From contig NZ_SORF01000001.1 of assembly GCF_004366795.1 (NCBI RefSeq), positions 124,001-188,000 of the forward strand: a stretch of DNA of 64,000 nt, in the 5' to 3' direction. The position numbers and the translations under genes are program-made. Positions 8,754 to 16,568 of the stretch are shown piece by piece (the first letter of the stretch is position 1; each line of letters opens with the position of its first letter). The notes beneath the pieces were generated by a model. It made no database searches. It saw only the letters and a program-made list of their open reading frames with translations, and had not been told where the DNA came from. Origin of the DNA: Alicyclobacillus sacchari (GTDB lineage: Bacteria > Bacillota > Bacilli > Alicyclobacillales > Alicyclobacillaceae).

Positions 8754-8785
8754 GTTTGGTTGCGTTGAAAAACGCCGAACCAAAT
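8754..8785 (+). promoter_or_regulatory. Leader hairpin before the permease ribosome site
   Basis: TTTGGTT and GCGTT pair with AACGC and AACCAAA, with a 2-nt bulge. The right arm ends about 2 nt before the GGGAGG ribosome site, so the hairpin could modulate translation. The right arm also contains CCGAAC, the core of PurR boxes; that link is speculative. Confidence 0.4.
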
Positions 8786-8800
8786 CTGGGAGGTATTCCG

Positions 8801-9997
8801 TTGCACCCCGCTGTTAGACGCTTTCCACTTTCCGTACAGCACGTATTCGCCATGTTTGGCGCCACTGTGCTGGTTCCCATTCTGACCGGGTTAAATCCAG
8901 GCGCCACACTCATCGCCAGCGGCGTGGGCACACTCTTGTTCCACCTGATTACACGTGGCAAAGTTCCGGCGTACTTAGGTTCATCCTTCGCCTTCATCGC
9001 ACCGTTGACGTTGTACGTGACGAAGCACCACGCACCCAATCAGGCGGTCACCGGACTTATCAGTGTCTCCATCGTGTATCTCGTATTTTCCGCACTCATC
9101 GCGGCCATCGGCTTCAATCGCGTCAAACGTCTGATTCCCTCTGTCGTCGTCGGTCCCGTTGTCGCCATCATCGGATTGTCCCTGGCAGGCACAGCGGTAT
9201 CGACTGACGCATCGACCCACTGGGATGTGGCTGTCGTCAGCCTTGCGGCCGCCATCATCAGCGCTGTCGCCGGCCCCAAGCAACTGCGTATCATTCCCAT
9301 CCTTGTCGGCATCGTCGTCGGATATGGCTACGCCATCGTCCGCGGCCTCGTTCACTTCGGCAACACCAGTGCATCACCTTGGGTGCAGTTCCCATCCATT
9401 CACGCACCAGCGTTCAGTTGGCAAGTCGTGCTCGCCATGGCACCCATCGCACTCGTTACGATGGTCGAGGACTTGGGCCACATGTTTGTCTTGAATGAAA
9501 TTATCGATCGCGACGTCACCCAAGACCCTGGCTTCTCGTCCATCCTGCTCGGCAATGGTGTGGCCACTCTCGTCTCCGCGTTGATCGGCGGCCCAGCTGA
9601 AACGACATATGCCGAAAATTTGGGTGTCTTAGCAATGACCCGTCAGTTTTCCAGCCGTATAATTCAAGGCGCTGCCGTGGTCGCGATTCTGCTTGGGCTG
9701 TTTGGCAAGTTCAACGCTGTCATTCAGTCCATTCCAGCGGCCGTGGTCGGTGGCATTGGCATTCTCTTGTACGGCATGATTGCGGCGATGGGAATTCGCC
9801 ACATGATTGAGGCAAAGGTCGACCTCACGAACACCAAAAACCTCATTGTTGTCGCCGTCATCTTCATCATTGGTATAGGTGCACCGAGTAATGGGATTGC
9901 CATTGCAACCGTTGTGGGTCTCGCCATCTATTGGCTGTTGCCGGATCGGACGCAAATAGACGCCGAAGATGGTGGACAAGCCGCACATCGCGGCTAG
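8801..9997 (+). CDS. NCS2-family nucleobase (uracil/xanthine) permease
   Basis: A 398-residue integral membrane protein of the nucleobase-cation symporter-2 family with about 12-14 hydrophobic segments. The family signature near the second half is clear (GGPAETTYAENLG), as are the GSSFAF segment in the N-terminal half and Glu in TMVEDLGH. It imports uracil or a purine base with protons. The TYAENLG form is usual in UraA-type uracil permeases. The longest frame starts at 8684, but GGGAGG 7 nt before a TTG at 8801, with the family's usual N-terminus right after, places the start there. Confidence 0.9.
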   Translation: MHPAVRRFPLSVQHVFAMFGATVLVPILTGLNPGATLIASGVGTLLFHLITRGKVPAYLGSSFAFIAPLTLYVTKHHAPNQAVTGLISVSIVYLVFSALIAAIGFNRVKRLIPSVVVGPVVAIIGLSLAGTAVSTDASTHWDVAVVSLAAAIISAVAGPKQLRIIPILVGIVVGYGYAIVRGLVHFGNTSASPWVQFPSIHAPAFSWQVVLAMAPIALVTMVEDLGHMFVLNEIIDRDVTQDPGFSSILLGNGVATLVSALIGGPAETTYAENLGVLAMTRQFSSRIIQGAAVVAILLGLFGKFNAVIQSIPAAVVGGIGILLYGMIAAMGIRHMIEAKVDLTNTKNLIVVAVIFIIGIGAPSNGIAIATVVGLAIYWLLPDRTQIDAEDGGQAAHRG

Positions 9998-10012
9998 TCT
10001 GTCGGGGATTAC

Positions 10013-10042
10013 AAAAAAGCCGCTGCCGATTTGGGCAGCGGT
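10013..10042 (-). terminator. Second terminator after the Nramp gene
   Basis: GCCGCTGCC pairs with GGCAGCGGT; on the minus strand six T follow. It may also act weakly for the permease from the other side. Confidence 0.75.
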
Positions 10043-10067
10043 CAAGCATGGAAAACCCAGGGGGAAT
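10043..10067. repeat. Partial copy of the M-box terminator sequence
   Basis: The blocks AAGCATG and CCCAGGGGGAAT recur in the same order in the riboswitch terminator at about 12036-12055. The copy lies between the two terminators behind the same transporter gene. Confidence 0.45.
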
Positions 10068-10133
10068 GGAAGGGTTTGAGCATATGCTACACAGCAAAGC
10101 TTGAATTGCCCTTGAAACCGCCCAACTTGGTTC

Positions 10134-10163
10134 AAAAAAGGGCCACCGCTTACCACGGTGGCC
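10134..10163 (-). terminator. First terminator after the Nramp gene
   Basis: GGCCACCG (10141-10148) pairs with CGGTGGCC (10156-10163); six A precede it on the plus strand, giving a T-run on the minus strand. Confidence 0.85.
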
Positions 10164-10263
10164 AAAGATGTATTCTAGGGGGTTCAGGGGGGTTCCGCAA
10201 GAAGCATGATAGCAACCCCAAATTGAAGTAACCTTGAAATTCGCCGCAGATGTTTCACTTCTT

Positions 10264-11889
10264 TTAATGATGCAATGACAACTCGACAATTTTGATGACG
10301 AGCATCACGACGGCAACCAGAAGATATCCGCGCAACGTCATCATCGCCAATTTTTTCATCGGCGACCAAGTCGCTTTGGGCAACTCGTGTACCGGTGGCA
10401 TCTGCCATGCGTGGCGAGCCTCTCTACCCATAAGCGGCGCCAGCACAACTGCCTTGCGCCGCCTGCTCAATGAGGCCGCCGCTGCAACCGCCAGACCCGC
10501 GAGGAGCACGCCCGCAGCCGCAAGACTGAGCAAGCGCACATCGACGTCCGGGAAAAACGTCGTGACCGCCAGGATCAGTGACAACATCACGAGCACCCCG
10601 ACGATGAGGATGCTAATGGCGTTTAACCAGGGACGATTCACCCAAGGACCCAGAACATCGCGATCATTACACAACAACAGCAAGAACACCGTCGCGCTCG
10701 GCAACAAAATGCCAGCGAGCGCCTGCACGCCCGTCGTAATCAACCCCAACGGCGCGTGTGGGATGACGACGATACCTGCCGACACAGCGATGATGGCTGC
10801 ATAAATCAGGTAGAACGATAACCCATCCTTCACGCTTCTGTGAAGGGAATGATCAGTACCAAACACGTCGCCGAAGGCGTACGACGTCGACAGCGTGACT
10901 GCAGCAGCGCCAATGAGCGATGCGTTCAGCAGGACAATCGCGAACAGGTCACCTGCAACGCGACCGATGTGCTGCGAAAGGCCCTCAATAACACCGCCAG
11001 CGTCAACAAAGTGACCCGACAGCGCTGTGCCGTGGAACGCAAACGCCGTGCAAGCCATGATCGCCGCAGCACCGATGACGACAACCACCGACCCGATGAC
11101 CGTATCCGCTCGCTCATATGCCATCCACCGCGATGTCAATCGCTTGTCGATCACGTTCGACTGCTGAAAAAATAATTGCCAAGGCGCCACCGTGGTGCCA
11201 ACGATACCAATGATGAGCAGCATTGCGTTGGACGTAAACCCACCTGCGACCCCAGGTACAACAAAGCCTTGGAGAACAGGCCCGGCCTCTGGGTGACTCA
11301 TGAAAGCAAGCGGAATGACCAAAAAATTCGCCGCTACCATCACGTACATAAACCGCTCCCAGCGTCGAAAGCTTCCGGTGACCGTCATCGCGATCAACAA
11401 AACACCGGCTAACACGACCGAAATGAGAGGAGATACACCGAAATGAGCCATCGCCTCGCGAACGCCAATGAATTCCGTGACAATGGTCAAGATGTTAAGA
11501 AGAAATAAATCAATGACCGAAAAGGCTCCCCAGAACTTGCCGAAGCGTTCGAAAATCAGTTTCGCATGTCCGACACGCGTTACAAGCCCGAGTCGAACGA
11601 CCATTTCTTGATTCACGATGAGTACGGGTACGAGCAGCAATAACACCCACAGCAAGCTGGTTCCGTAATTCTGACCGGCCTGCGCATAGGTCGACACACC
11701 GCCAGCATCGTTGTCGCCGACCATAACAATTAATCCAGGCCCCATAATGGCCAACAAGGTCAACAACCGGGTCTTCCAACCCTTGCGTGGTCCCGTGTCT
11801 TGAACGCGCACGGTTCCAAAAGCGCCATGAATGTCACCTGGACCATGATGCACGACATCGTGTTCTTTCCATGCTACATTTTTGCTCAC
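10264..11889 (-). CDS. Nramp-related transporter, probably Mg2+ (NRMT type)
   Basis: A 541-residue membrane protein of the Nramp superfamily with about 11-12 membrane segments. In segment 1 the classical metal motif DPGN is replaced by DNDAG, and in segment 6 the MPH motif becomes APW (GTTVAPWQLFFQQS). Loss of the metal-binding Met is known from Nramp-related Mg2+ transporters, whereas Mn/Fe carriers keep it. An M-box Mg2+ riboswitch precedes the gene, so Mg2+ import is the best inference. The N-terminal 50 residues are hydrophilic. GTG at 11889 is chosen because AAAGGGG lies 9 nt upstream; the longest frame starts at 11967 without a ribosome site. Two terminators follow. Confidence 0.9.
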   Translation of the reverse strand: MSKNVAWKEHDVVHHGPGDIHGAFGTVRVQDTGPRKGWKTRLLTLLAIMGPGLIVMVGDNDAGGVSTYAQAGQNYGTSLLWVLLLLVPVLIVNQEMVVRLGLVTRVGHAKLIFERFGKFWGAFSVIDLFLLNILTIVTEFIGVREAMAHFGVSPLISVVLAGVLLIAMTVTGSFRRWERFMYVMVAANFLVIPLAFMSHPEAGPVLQGFVVPGVAGGFTSNAMLLIIGIVGTTVAPWQLFFQQSNVIDKRLTSRWMAYERADTVIGSVVVVIGAAAIMACTAFAFHGTALSGHFVDAGGVIEGLSQHIGRVAGDLFAIVLLNASLIGAAAVTLSTSYAFGDVFGTDHSLHRSVKDGLSFYLIYAAIIAVSAGIVVIPHAPLGLITTGVQALAGILLPSATVFLLLLCNDRDVLGPWVNRPWLNAISILIVGVLVMLSLILAVTTFFPDVDVRLLSLAAAGVLLAGLAVAAAASLSRRRKAVVLAPLMGREARHAWQMPPVHELPKATWSPMKKLAMMTLRGYLLVAVVMLVIKIVELSLHH

Positions 11890-12021
11890 GACGAACGACC
11901 CCTTTCGAGCAGCGGCAGAAGGGACAGATCCCTCCCATATACAGTGTGCAGCACACAGAAATTTCACTAGGCCAACTGGGACTAGGACCTATATCCACAA
12001 CTACCACCTCCCCTCGGGATC

Positions 12022-12055
12022 AAAAATTCCCCCTAAGCATGAGCCCAGGGGGAAT
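12022..12055 (-). terminator. M-box expression-platform terminator
   Basis: On the minus strand ATTCCCCCT and AGGGGGAAT pair and are followed by TTTTT. Its left arm can also pair with the GGGGGAT at the 3' edge of the aptamer (12089-12095), giving a mutually exclusive antiterminator. Confidence 0.88.
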
Positions 12056-12088
12056 CACCATTGCAAGCTAAACGTTTGCAACTTACAA

Positions 12089-12247
12089 ATCCCCCTAGTT
12101 GAGCTTTAGCACTATGCGACGTAGAGTTTTCACTCAGCCACGTTGAGTAAAGCCTTAAGCCGGCCATACCTGTTCTACCCATTGGCGTCTTTCGACGTTT
12201 CCGGGCAGTGGCTTATGTTCACATAGACGCCTCGCCTAACGAGGACG
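12089..12247 (-). ncRNA. M-box (ykoK) Mg2+ riboswitch
   Basis: The minus strand reads, in order, the conserved M-box blocks: CGTTAGGCGAGG at the 5' end, CACTGCCCGGAAACGTC, AAGACGCCAATGGGT, AACAGG, the ATGGCCGGCTTAAGGC helix, CTACGTCGCATAGTGC and the closing TAAAGCTC. The closing stem TCCTC/GGGGGA uses the same GGGGGA that would otherwise pair with the terminator. This predicts that bound Mg2+ closes the aptamer, frees the terminator and shuts off the Nramp gene. M-box control of an Nramp relative has precedent in Clostridium. Confidence 0.95.
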
Positions 12248-12333
12248 TATGCACTTGTAAACCATATGAAAGGACTAACGCATTGGCCACCGGCCTTTGC
12301 CCCTTATGCCAACACAAAACGCAATCCTCATTT

Positions 12334-12362
12334 GTTGTACCACCTGTTGTGTCAGGTGTCAA
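12334..12362 (-). promoter_or_regulatory. Candidate promoter of the riboswitch transcript
   Basis: TTGACA (12357-12362) and TACAAC (12334-12339), spacer 17 nt, on the minus strand. The spacer contains the inverted repeat CACCTG-TTGTGT-CAGGTG (12341-12358). The rest of the interval 11890-12455 holds only the riboswitch, its terminator and the short leader. Confidence 0.5.
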
Positions 12363-12455
12363 CGCAAAAAAATTGTTATTTTTCAGCGACTATGTTCCAC
12401 CATGAAGGCCATCCTATATGTTCGATTACACTTTGCCCACTGGGATGTGAGAACG

Positions 12456-13292
12456 ATGCGCAACGAATTCGAACACAGGTTCATACCACTGACTTCGCTT
12501 GTCAGCGGACACCCGTTGCGGGTTGTGAATGATGTCCTCTTTTTAACGACCCAAATTGTCAACGTGATCTACGTCGACAGCGGGAGCGACGGCAGACAAT
12601 TTACGTTGATCGATGCTGGCGTTCCCAATGCCGCGGATGAGATCATCAATCTCGCCGAACGCCACTTCGGAGCTCATGCGCGCCCAAACGCACTCATCTT
12701 GACGCATGGCCATTTCGACCACGTCGGATCCATTCTGGAACTCATTGAGCATTGGGGTATGCCTGTATACGCCCATCATGACGAACTTCCATTTTTACAA
12801 GGTAAATCCGATTATCCCTCGGCCGATCCCGAAGCGGCAAGCGGCCTGATCGCCAAACTGTCACCAACCTTCCCGAACCAAGGTATCGATCTGGACAACC
12901 ATGTACAGGCACTGCCGGAGGACGGATCGGTTCCGGGTATGCCCGAATGGCATTGGATCCATACCCCTGGACACACTCCAGGGCACATTTCTCTGTTTCG
13001 CGAGCGGGACCGGACATTGATTGCCGGGGATGCCATCACAACTGTACAACAAGAGTCGCTGTATGACGTGTTCACGCAAAAACGTGAACTTCATGGTCCC
13101 CCGGCCTATTTCACAACGGACTGGCAACGTGCATGGCGATCGGTACAAGCCATTGCGGCACTGGAGCCGCAAGCGGTCATTACAGGGCACGGTCTCCCAA
13201 TGTATGGTGATGAATTGATGGGGGGGTTACGCAAGCTCGCGAACCAATTTCCGAATACGGAAATGCCTAAAGGCAGCCGCAACATGCATTGA
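12456..13292 (+). CDS. Metallo-beta-lactamase-fold hydrolase
   Basis: A soluble protein of 278 residues with the complete dizinc site: THGHFDHVGS (HxHxDH), His in HTPGHTPGH, Asp in IAGDAI and His in ITGHG. It belongs to the broad group that contains glyoxalase II and other thioester or ester hydrolases; substrate unknown. The frame is open upstream to 12297, but that stretch overlaps the divergent promoter region. The ATG at 12456 begins just before the fold and has GGATGTGA upstream, so it is the most likely start, with moderate certainty. It is divergent from the Nramp unit. Confidence 0.87.
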   Translation: MRNEFEHRFIPLTSLVSGHPLRVVNDVLFLTTQIVNVIYVDSGSDGRQFTLIDAGVPNAADEIINLAERHFGAHARPNALILTHGHFDHVGSILELIEHWGMPVYAHHDELPFLQGKSDYPSADPEAASGLIAKLSPTFPNQGIDLDNHVQALPEDGSVPGMPEWHWIHTPGHTPGHISLFRERDRTLIAGDAITTVQQESLYDVFTQKRELHGPPAYFTTDWQRAWRSVQAIAALEPQAVITGHGLPMYGDELMGGLRKLANQFPNTEMPKGSRNMH

Positions 13293-13475
13293 CAGATTCG
13301 ACACGGGGCGAAACGCGCCCCTATTCGCGTGACCCGCGCCTGGACTGTGTCGACACCGAATCGCCCACGACAACAACACCGATCCAATATACGGTAGATT
13401 GCAAAGGGAGAACAACTGCCCATCCCATCTCGGAACGAAGGGAAGACATCGGGTACACCAGCTCTAGAACATAAC

Positions 13476-13509
13476 AAAGGGACTTCGGACACACCCCGAA
13501 ATCCCTTTT
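13476..13509. terminator. Terminator between convergent MBL and tRNA-Leu genes
   Basis: AAAGGGA-c-TTCGG pairs with CCGAA-a-TCCCTTT. A T-run follows on the plus strand and a shorter one on the minus strand, so it may serve both genes. Confidence 0.75.
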
Positions 13510-13515
13510 CACATC

Positions 13516-13602
13516 TGGTGCCGAGAACGGGACTCGAACCCGTACGGGGATACCCCCGGCAGATTTTAAGTCTGCTGCGTCTGCCAATTCCGCCACCCCG
13601 GC
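13516..13602 (-). tRNA. tRNA-Leu (anticodon TAA)
   Basis: An 87-nt class II tRNA with acceptor GCCGGGG, anticodon stem GCAGA/TCTGC and loop CTTAAAA, a long variable arm, T-arm ACGGG-TTCGAGT-CCCGT and an encoded CCA end. Confidence 0.97.
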
Positions 13603-13623
13603 GCATTATGCATTTACTATAGT

Positions 13624-13652
13624 ACTATACTACGGACTTCAGGATTGTTCAA
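13624..13652 (-). promoter_or_regulatory. Promoter of tRNA-Leu
   Basis: TTGAAC (13647-13652) and TATAGT (13624-13629), spacer 17 nt, on the minus strand. Confidence 0.7.
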
Positions 13653-13655
13653 ACT

Positions 13656-14162
13656 CTATTGCGAATCCGGTGCCCCCGCCGTCACAACCCGATGCAGCCG
13701 ATCCAACGTAGCCGACATCTCATCCAGTCTCTCTCTGCCCACGCATACCCGTTCATGCGCTTCATGCATACCTTGTTCTAACCCGCGGGCAATCTGTTGT
13801 ACCTTCGAAATGGTTCCAATGAACGATTTTGAGGCTCCTGCCATCCGCTCCGACCATTTCCACAAGTCGCCCACAATCGTCTCCAACCCGTGCAGGTCCG
13901 ATGTGGTCCGCGTTGCCTCAACGCTGAGCGTCAACGCGATCCGCCGCATAGCCAAAGACGCGTCAGCGATGGAATTGAACTCATCTCGTAAGCTTGTGCA
14001 CAAATGCCCTAAACGCCGAACATCGCCCGTGAACACATCCATGCGCTCCGGCCATTGTTCAAAGTCATCCATCAGCGGATCGAGAAGAATCATGGCTTCA
14101 TTAAGTTCAGACTGGATGGAATTCAGCCATCCTGGTTCGGAATTTTGGATCAACAGCACCAC
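13656..14162 (-). CDS. Helical protein resembling a degenerate chemoreceptor tip
   Basis: A 168-residue, almost wholly helical, hydrophilic protein without membrane segments. The middle (RRIALTLSVEATR, about residues 73-85, then the IVGDLWKWSERM helix) aligns by eye with the signalling hairpin of methyl-accepting chemotaxis proteins, where [12 protein letters not shown] is followed by FAVVAEEIRKLA. The usual Gly-rich spacing and the Glu/Arg contact residues are altered. It could be a soluble partner of chemoreceptors or only a coiled coil of similar look. Start GTG at 14162 follows GAGGCGG closely and is uncertain. It is directly downstream of the DUF1003 gene. Confidence 0.6.
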   Translation of the reverse strand: MVLLIQNSEPGWLNSIQSELNEAMILLDPLMDDFEQWPERMDVFTGDVRRLGHLCTSLRDEFNSIADASLAMRRIALTLSVEATRTTSDLHGLETIVGDLWKWSERMAGASKSFIGTISKVQQIARGLEQGMHEAHERVCVGRERLDEMSATLDRLHRVVTAGAPDSQ

Positions 14163-14225
14163 CCGCCTCGATGCAAAAATGAACCGACAACGAAATTGTT
14201 CGATAATTCGGGTGGAATTCCTCTT

Positions 14226-14816
14226 TTAATCTCGCGTTTCCTCGTCCTGAAGATCGTCATGGCGAAGACGTTCCAGTTGTTCGAGACTGCGTAGAAGTCG
14301 CTCTAACTGATTGAGCTTTCCCTCAATGCGGTGCAGATGACTTTGCATGTCGTCGATTTCCTGCTCAGCCTTGTAATTGATGGCAAAGTCGATGATGGAC
14401 TCGTGCTTGTCCCGAGCAGCTTGCCGATTTTGGCTCATCATAATGATGGGCGCTTGAAACGCCGCAATAAAAGAAAGACATAAATTCAGCAATATAAATG
14501 GTGGCTTATCAAAATGATATCGCGCCGTGAACGGAATGGTGTTCCAGACCATCCATGCCGCCAAGATGCCACCGAAGATCATGAGAAATGTCCAACTGCC
14601 GCCAAACGATGCAATGCGATCCGCCAGTTTGTCCGCCCATCGGGTCTTACTGACATACTCCTCATCAATCTGGGAGAGGATATTCTCTTCATACATGTTG
14701 ACGAGGCGAGCAATTCGCCGGGCATCCCCCTCGTTGATCGGGATGTCAAAGCCTTCAAGGTTCATGTTGTCCTGGCGCGGGTCGGAAGAGTGGACGTAAA
14801 AGTAGCGTTTGCCCAT
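14226..14816 (-). CDS. DUF1003 membrane protein
   Basis: A 196-residue protein of the DUF1003 family. Two membrane segments (about residues 78-98 and 111-133) are separated by a short loop; the second runs into the family's conserved block APIIMMSQNRQ followed by charged residues and AINYKAEQEID. The C-terminal 45 residues are a Leu-rich coiled coil. Function is unknown; relatives have been linked to ion stress and acid survival, which I cannot confirm here. The ATG at 14816 is preferred, with GGAGG 7 nt upstream, over the GTG two codons earlier. Confidence 0.88.
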   Translation of the reverse strand: MGKRYFYVHSSDPRQDNMNLEGFDIPINEGDARRIARLVNMYEENILSQIDEEYVSKTRWADKLADRIASFGGSWTFLMIFGGILAAWMVWNTIPFTARYHFDKPPFILLNLCLSFIAAFQAPIIMMSQNRQAARDKHESIIDFAINYKAEQEIDDMQSHLHRIEGKLNQLERLLRSLEQLERLRHDDLQDEETRD

Positions 14817-14935
14817 ATTCACGCCTCCTCCTACGCGTTCTGCAACTCCATACTATTCTGTTGGGACAGCACGGGCAAGGGGACCCGGATAATTTTATCA
14901 CGGATGGAACAAGATTGTGATATGTGGAGATCAGA

Positions 14936-15487
14936 TTGGGTGTTGACATTCGCATGAATGGACATTGGCTGATGACGATTGGGACCACGACGTTCACGTT
15001 TGTTATCTTACTTGTGCTCGTGCGTTGGATTGGCGAAACGCAGATTAGCCAAGCCACCTACTTCAATTGGGTCGCAGGTGCGTGCATGGGCAACATCGCA
15101 GCCAACATGATCACCGCTGGTGGCTGGCAGCCTATGATCATGGGTGCGGTTCAGCTCTTTCTCTTCTCAGCCGTCACGATAGCCGCGGCGTATTTGTCAC
15201 TCAAGAGCAGGCGCTTTCGCAAAATCGCAACGGGTGAACCGATTGTCCTCGTGCACCGTGGACAATACATCCTCAAACACATGAAACGCAGTAAAATCGA
15301 CCTTGATCTTCTGCAACAAATGCTGCGGGAGCAAGGCTATTTCGACTACCGCAAGGTGGAATACGCCATCTTGGAGCCCACGGGCAGCCTGAGCGTATTG
15401 CCCACGTCCGATCGCGAAGACAAAACGGAACAAAACCCAATCAATCCCGCGGCAGAGCAACGGCAACAAACCAATCATATAAAATAG
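14936..15487 (+). CDS. DUF421 (YetF/YcaP-like) membrane protein
   Basis: A protein of about 183 residues with three membrane segments in the first 95 residues and a soluble C-terminal domain carrying the family marks GEPIVLVHRGQYI, MKRSKIDLDLLQQMLREQG and VEYAILEPTGSLSVLP. The family is widespread in spore formers (YetF, YdfS), where some members affect spore germination; no enzyme activity is known. A TTG at 14936 has GGAG 6 nt upstream; GTG at 14924 and ATG at 14954 are alternatives. It is transcribed away from the DUF1003 gene and towards the acetyl esterase. Confidence 0.85.
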   Translation: MGVDIRMNGHWLMTIGTTTFTFVILLVLVRWIGETQISQATYFNWVAGACMGNIAANMITAGGWQPMIMGAVQLFLFSAVTIAAAYLSLKSRRFRKIATGEPIVLVHRGQYILKHMKRSKIDLDLLQQMLREQGYFDYRKVEYAILEPTGSLSVLPTSDREDKTEQNPINPAAEQRQQTNHIK

Positions 15488-15577
15488 CCCGAAATGTACC
15501 ATTTCACCAATTGCGCATGTGCTACAGTCTCCTACGAGTCCCTCGCCAACATCACTGCAGATTGGGAGACGATGCAC

Positions 15578-16534
15578 ATGCCGATGATTGACCTTCCGTA
15601 CGAAGAACTGCTGCATTATCAGGGACGCAATCCGCGCCCAAACGACTTCGATGCGTACTGGGACCGAGCGCTCGCCGAAATGAAAGCAGTCAATCCCAGG
15701 GTCGAGATCGTACCCAATTCATTTTCCACACCTCAGGTCGAGTGTTTCGATCTCTACTTTACCGGCGTCAAGAGCGCCCGCATTCACGCACTATATGCTC
15801 GCCCACGTCACACAACCACGCCGCACCCGGCTATTCTTCAGTTTCACGGTTATAAAGGGCACGCAGGCGATTGGCTGGACAAAATCGCCTATGCGACCCA
15901 CGGCTTCACCGTGGTTGCGATGGACTGCCGCGGGCAAGGCGGGCTTTCTGAGGACATACACCCTGTCCGCGGCACAACAGGCAGCGGCCATGTCGTTCGC
16001 GGACTGGAAGACCATCCGGACAATCTGTACTTTCGCAATGTCTTCCTCGATACGGCTCAACTGGCTGACATTGTCCTAAGCCTGCCTGAGGTCGATCCGA
16101 ATCGGGTCGCCGTCACCGGATGGTCGCAAGGCGGGGCTTTGACGGTAGCCTGCGCCGCACTGGAGCCACGGATTCGGCGCGCCGCGCCAGTATACCCATT
16201 CCTGAGTGATTATTTGCGAGTCTGGGAGATGGATTTTGGCGGCGTGCACGACGAGCTGGTGCAATACTTTCGCAACCACGATCCACTGCACGCCCAGCAC
16301 GAACTCGTATTTGAGAAACTCGGATATATCGATATTCAGCACTTGGCAGAACGCGTGCAAGCAGAAGTGCTATGGGGAATCGGACTCATGGACAAAGTGT
16401 GCCCACCTTCGACGCAATTCGCCGCCTATAACCGCATTCGCAGTCCCAAACGACTGTTGGTATACCCAGACTTTCAGCACGAATGGCTGCCAGGCCTGAA
16501 CGACGCTATCTTCGAATGGATGCTGTCGATGTAA
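15578..16534 (+). CDS. Acetyl xylan esterase / cephalosporin-C deacetylase (CE7)
   Basis: A cytoplasmic alpha/beta hydrolase of 318 residues, the usual length of carbohydrate esterase family 7. Diagnostic motifs are RGQGG, the nucleophile elbow GWSQGG (Ser), an Asp in GLMDKVCPP and the catalytic His in QHEW. It removes acetyl groups from xylo-oligosaccharides and related acetyl esters, which fits the xylose genes upstream. The longest frame begins at 15494, but GGGAG lies 9 nt before the ATG at 15578, where the family N-terminus MPMIDLPYEEL starts. An inverted repeat without a T-run lies behind the stop (16556-16596). Confidence 0.93.
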   Translation: MPMIDLPYEELLHYQGRNPRPNDFDAYWDRALAEMKAVNPRVEIVPNSFSTPQVECFDLYFTGVKSARIHALYARPRHTTTPHPAILQFHGYKGHAGDWLDKIAYATHGFTVVAMDCRGQGGLSEDIHPVRGTTGSGHVVRGLEDHPDNLYFRNVFLDTAQLADIVLSLPEVDPNRVAVTGWSQGGALTVACAALEPRIRRAAPVYPFLSDYLRVWEMDFGGVHDELVQYFRNHDPLHAQHELVFEKLGYIDIQHLAERVQAEVLWGIGLMDKVCPPSTQFAAYNRIRSPKRLLVYPDFQHEWLPGLNDAIFEWMLSM

Positions 16535-16568
16535 CGCTCAATATATGGTAGCCAGCCGTCTTCGCTCG

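Noticed and set aside
10031-10231. 66-codon plus-strand frame between permease and Nramp gene
   Set aside because: It runs through two terminators and has no ribosome site.
11890-12021. N-terminal extension of the Nramp protein to 11967
   Set aside because: No ribosome site before 11967, whereas AAAGGGG precedes the GTG at 11889.
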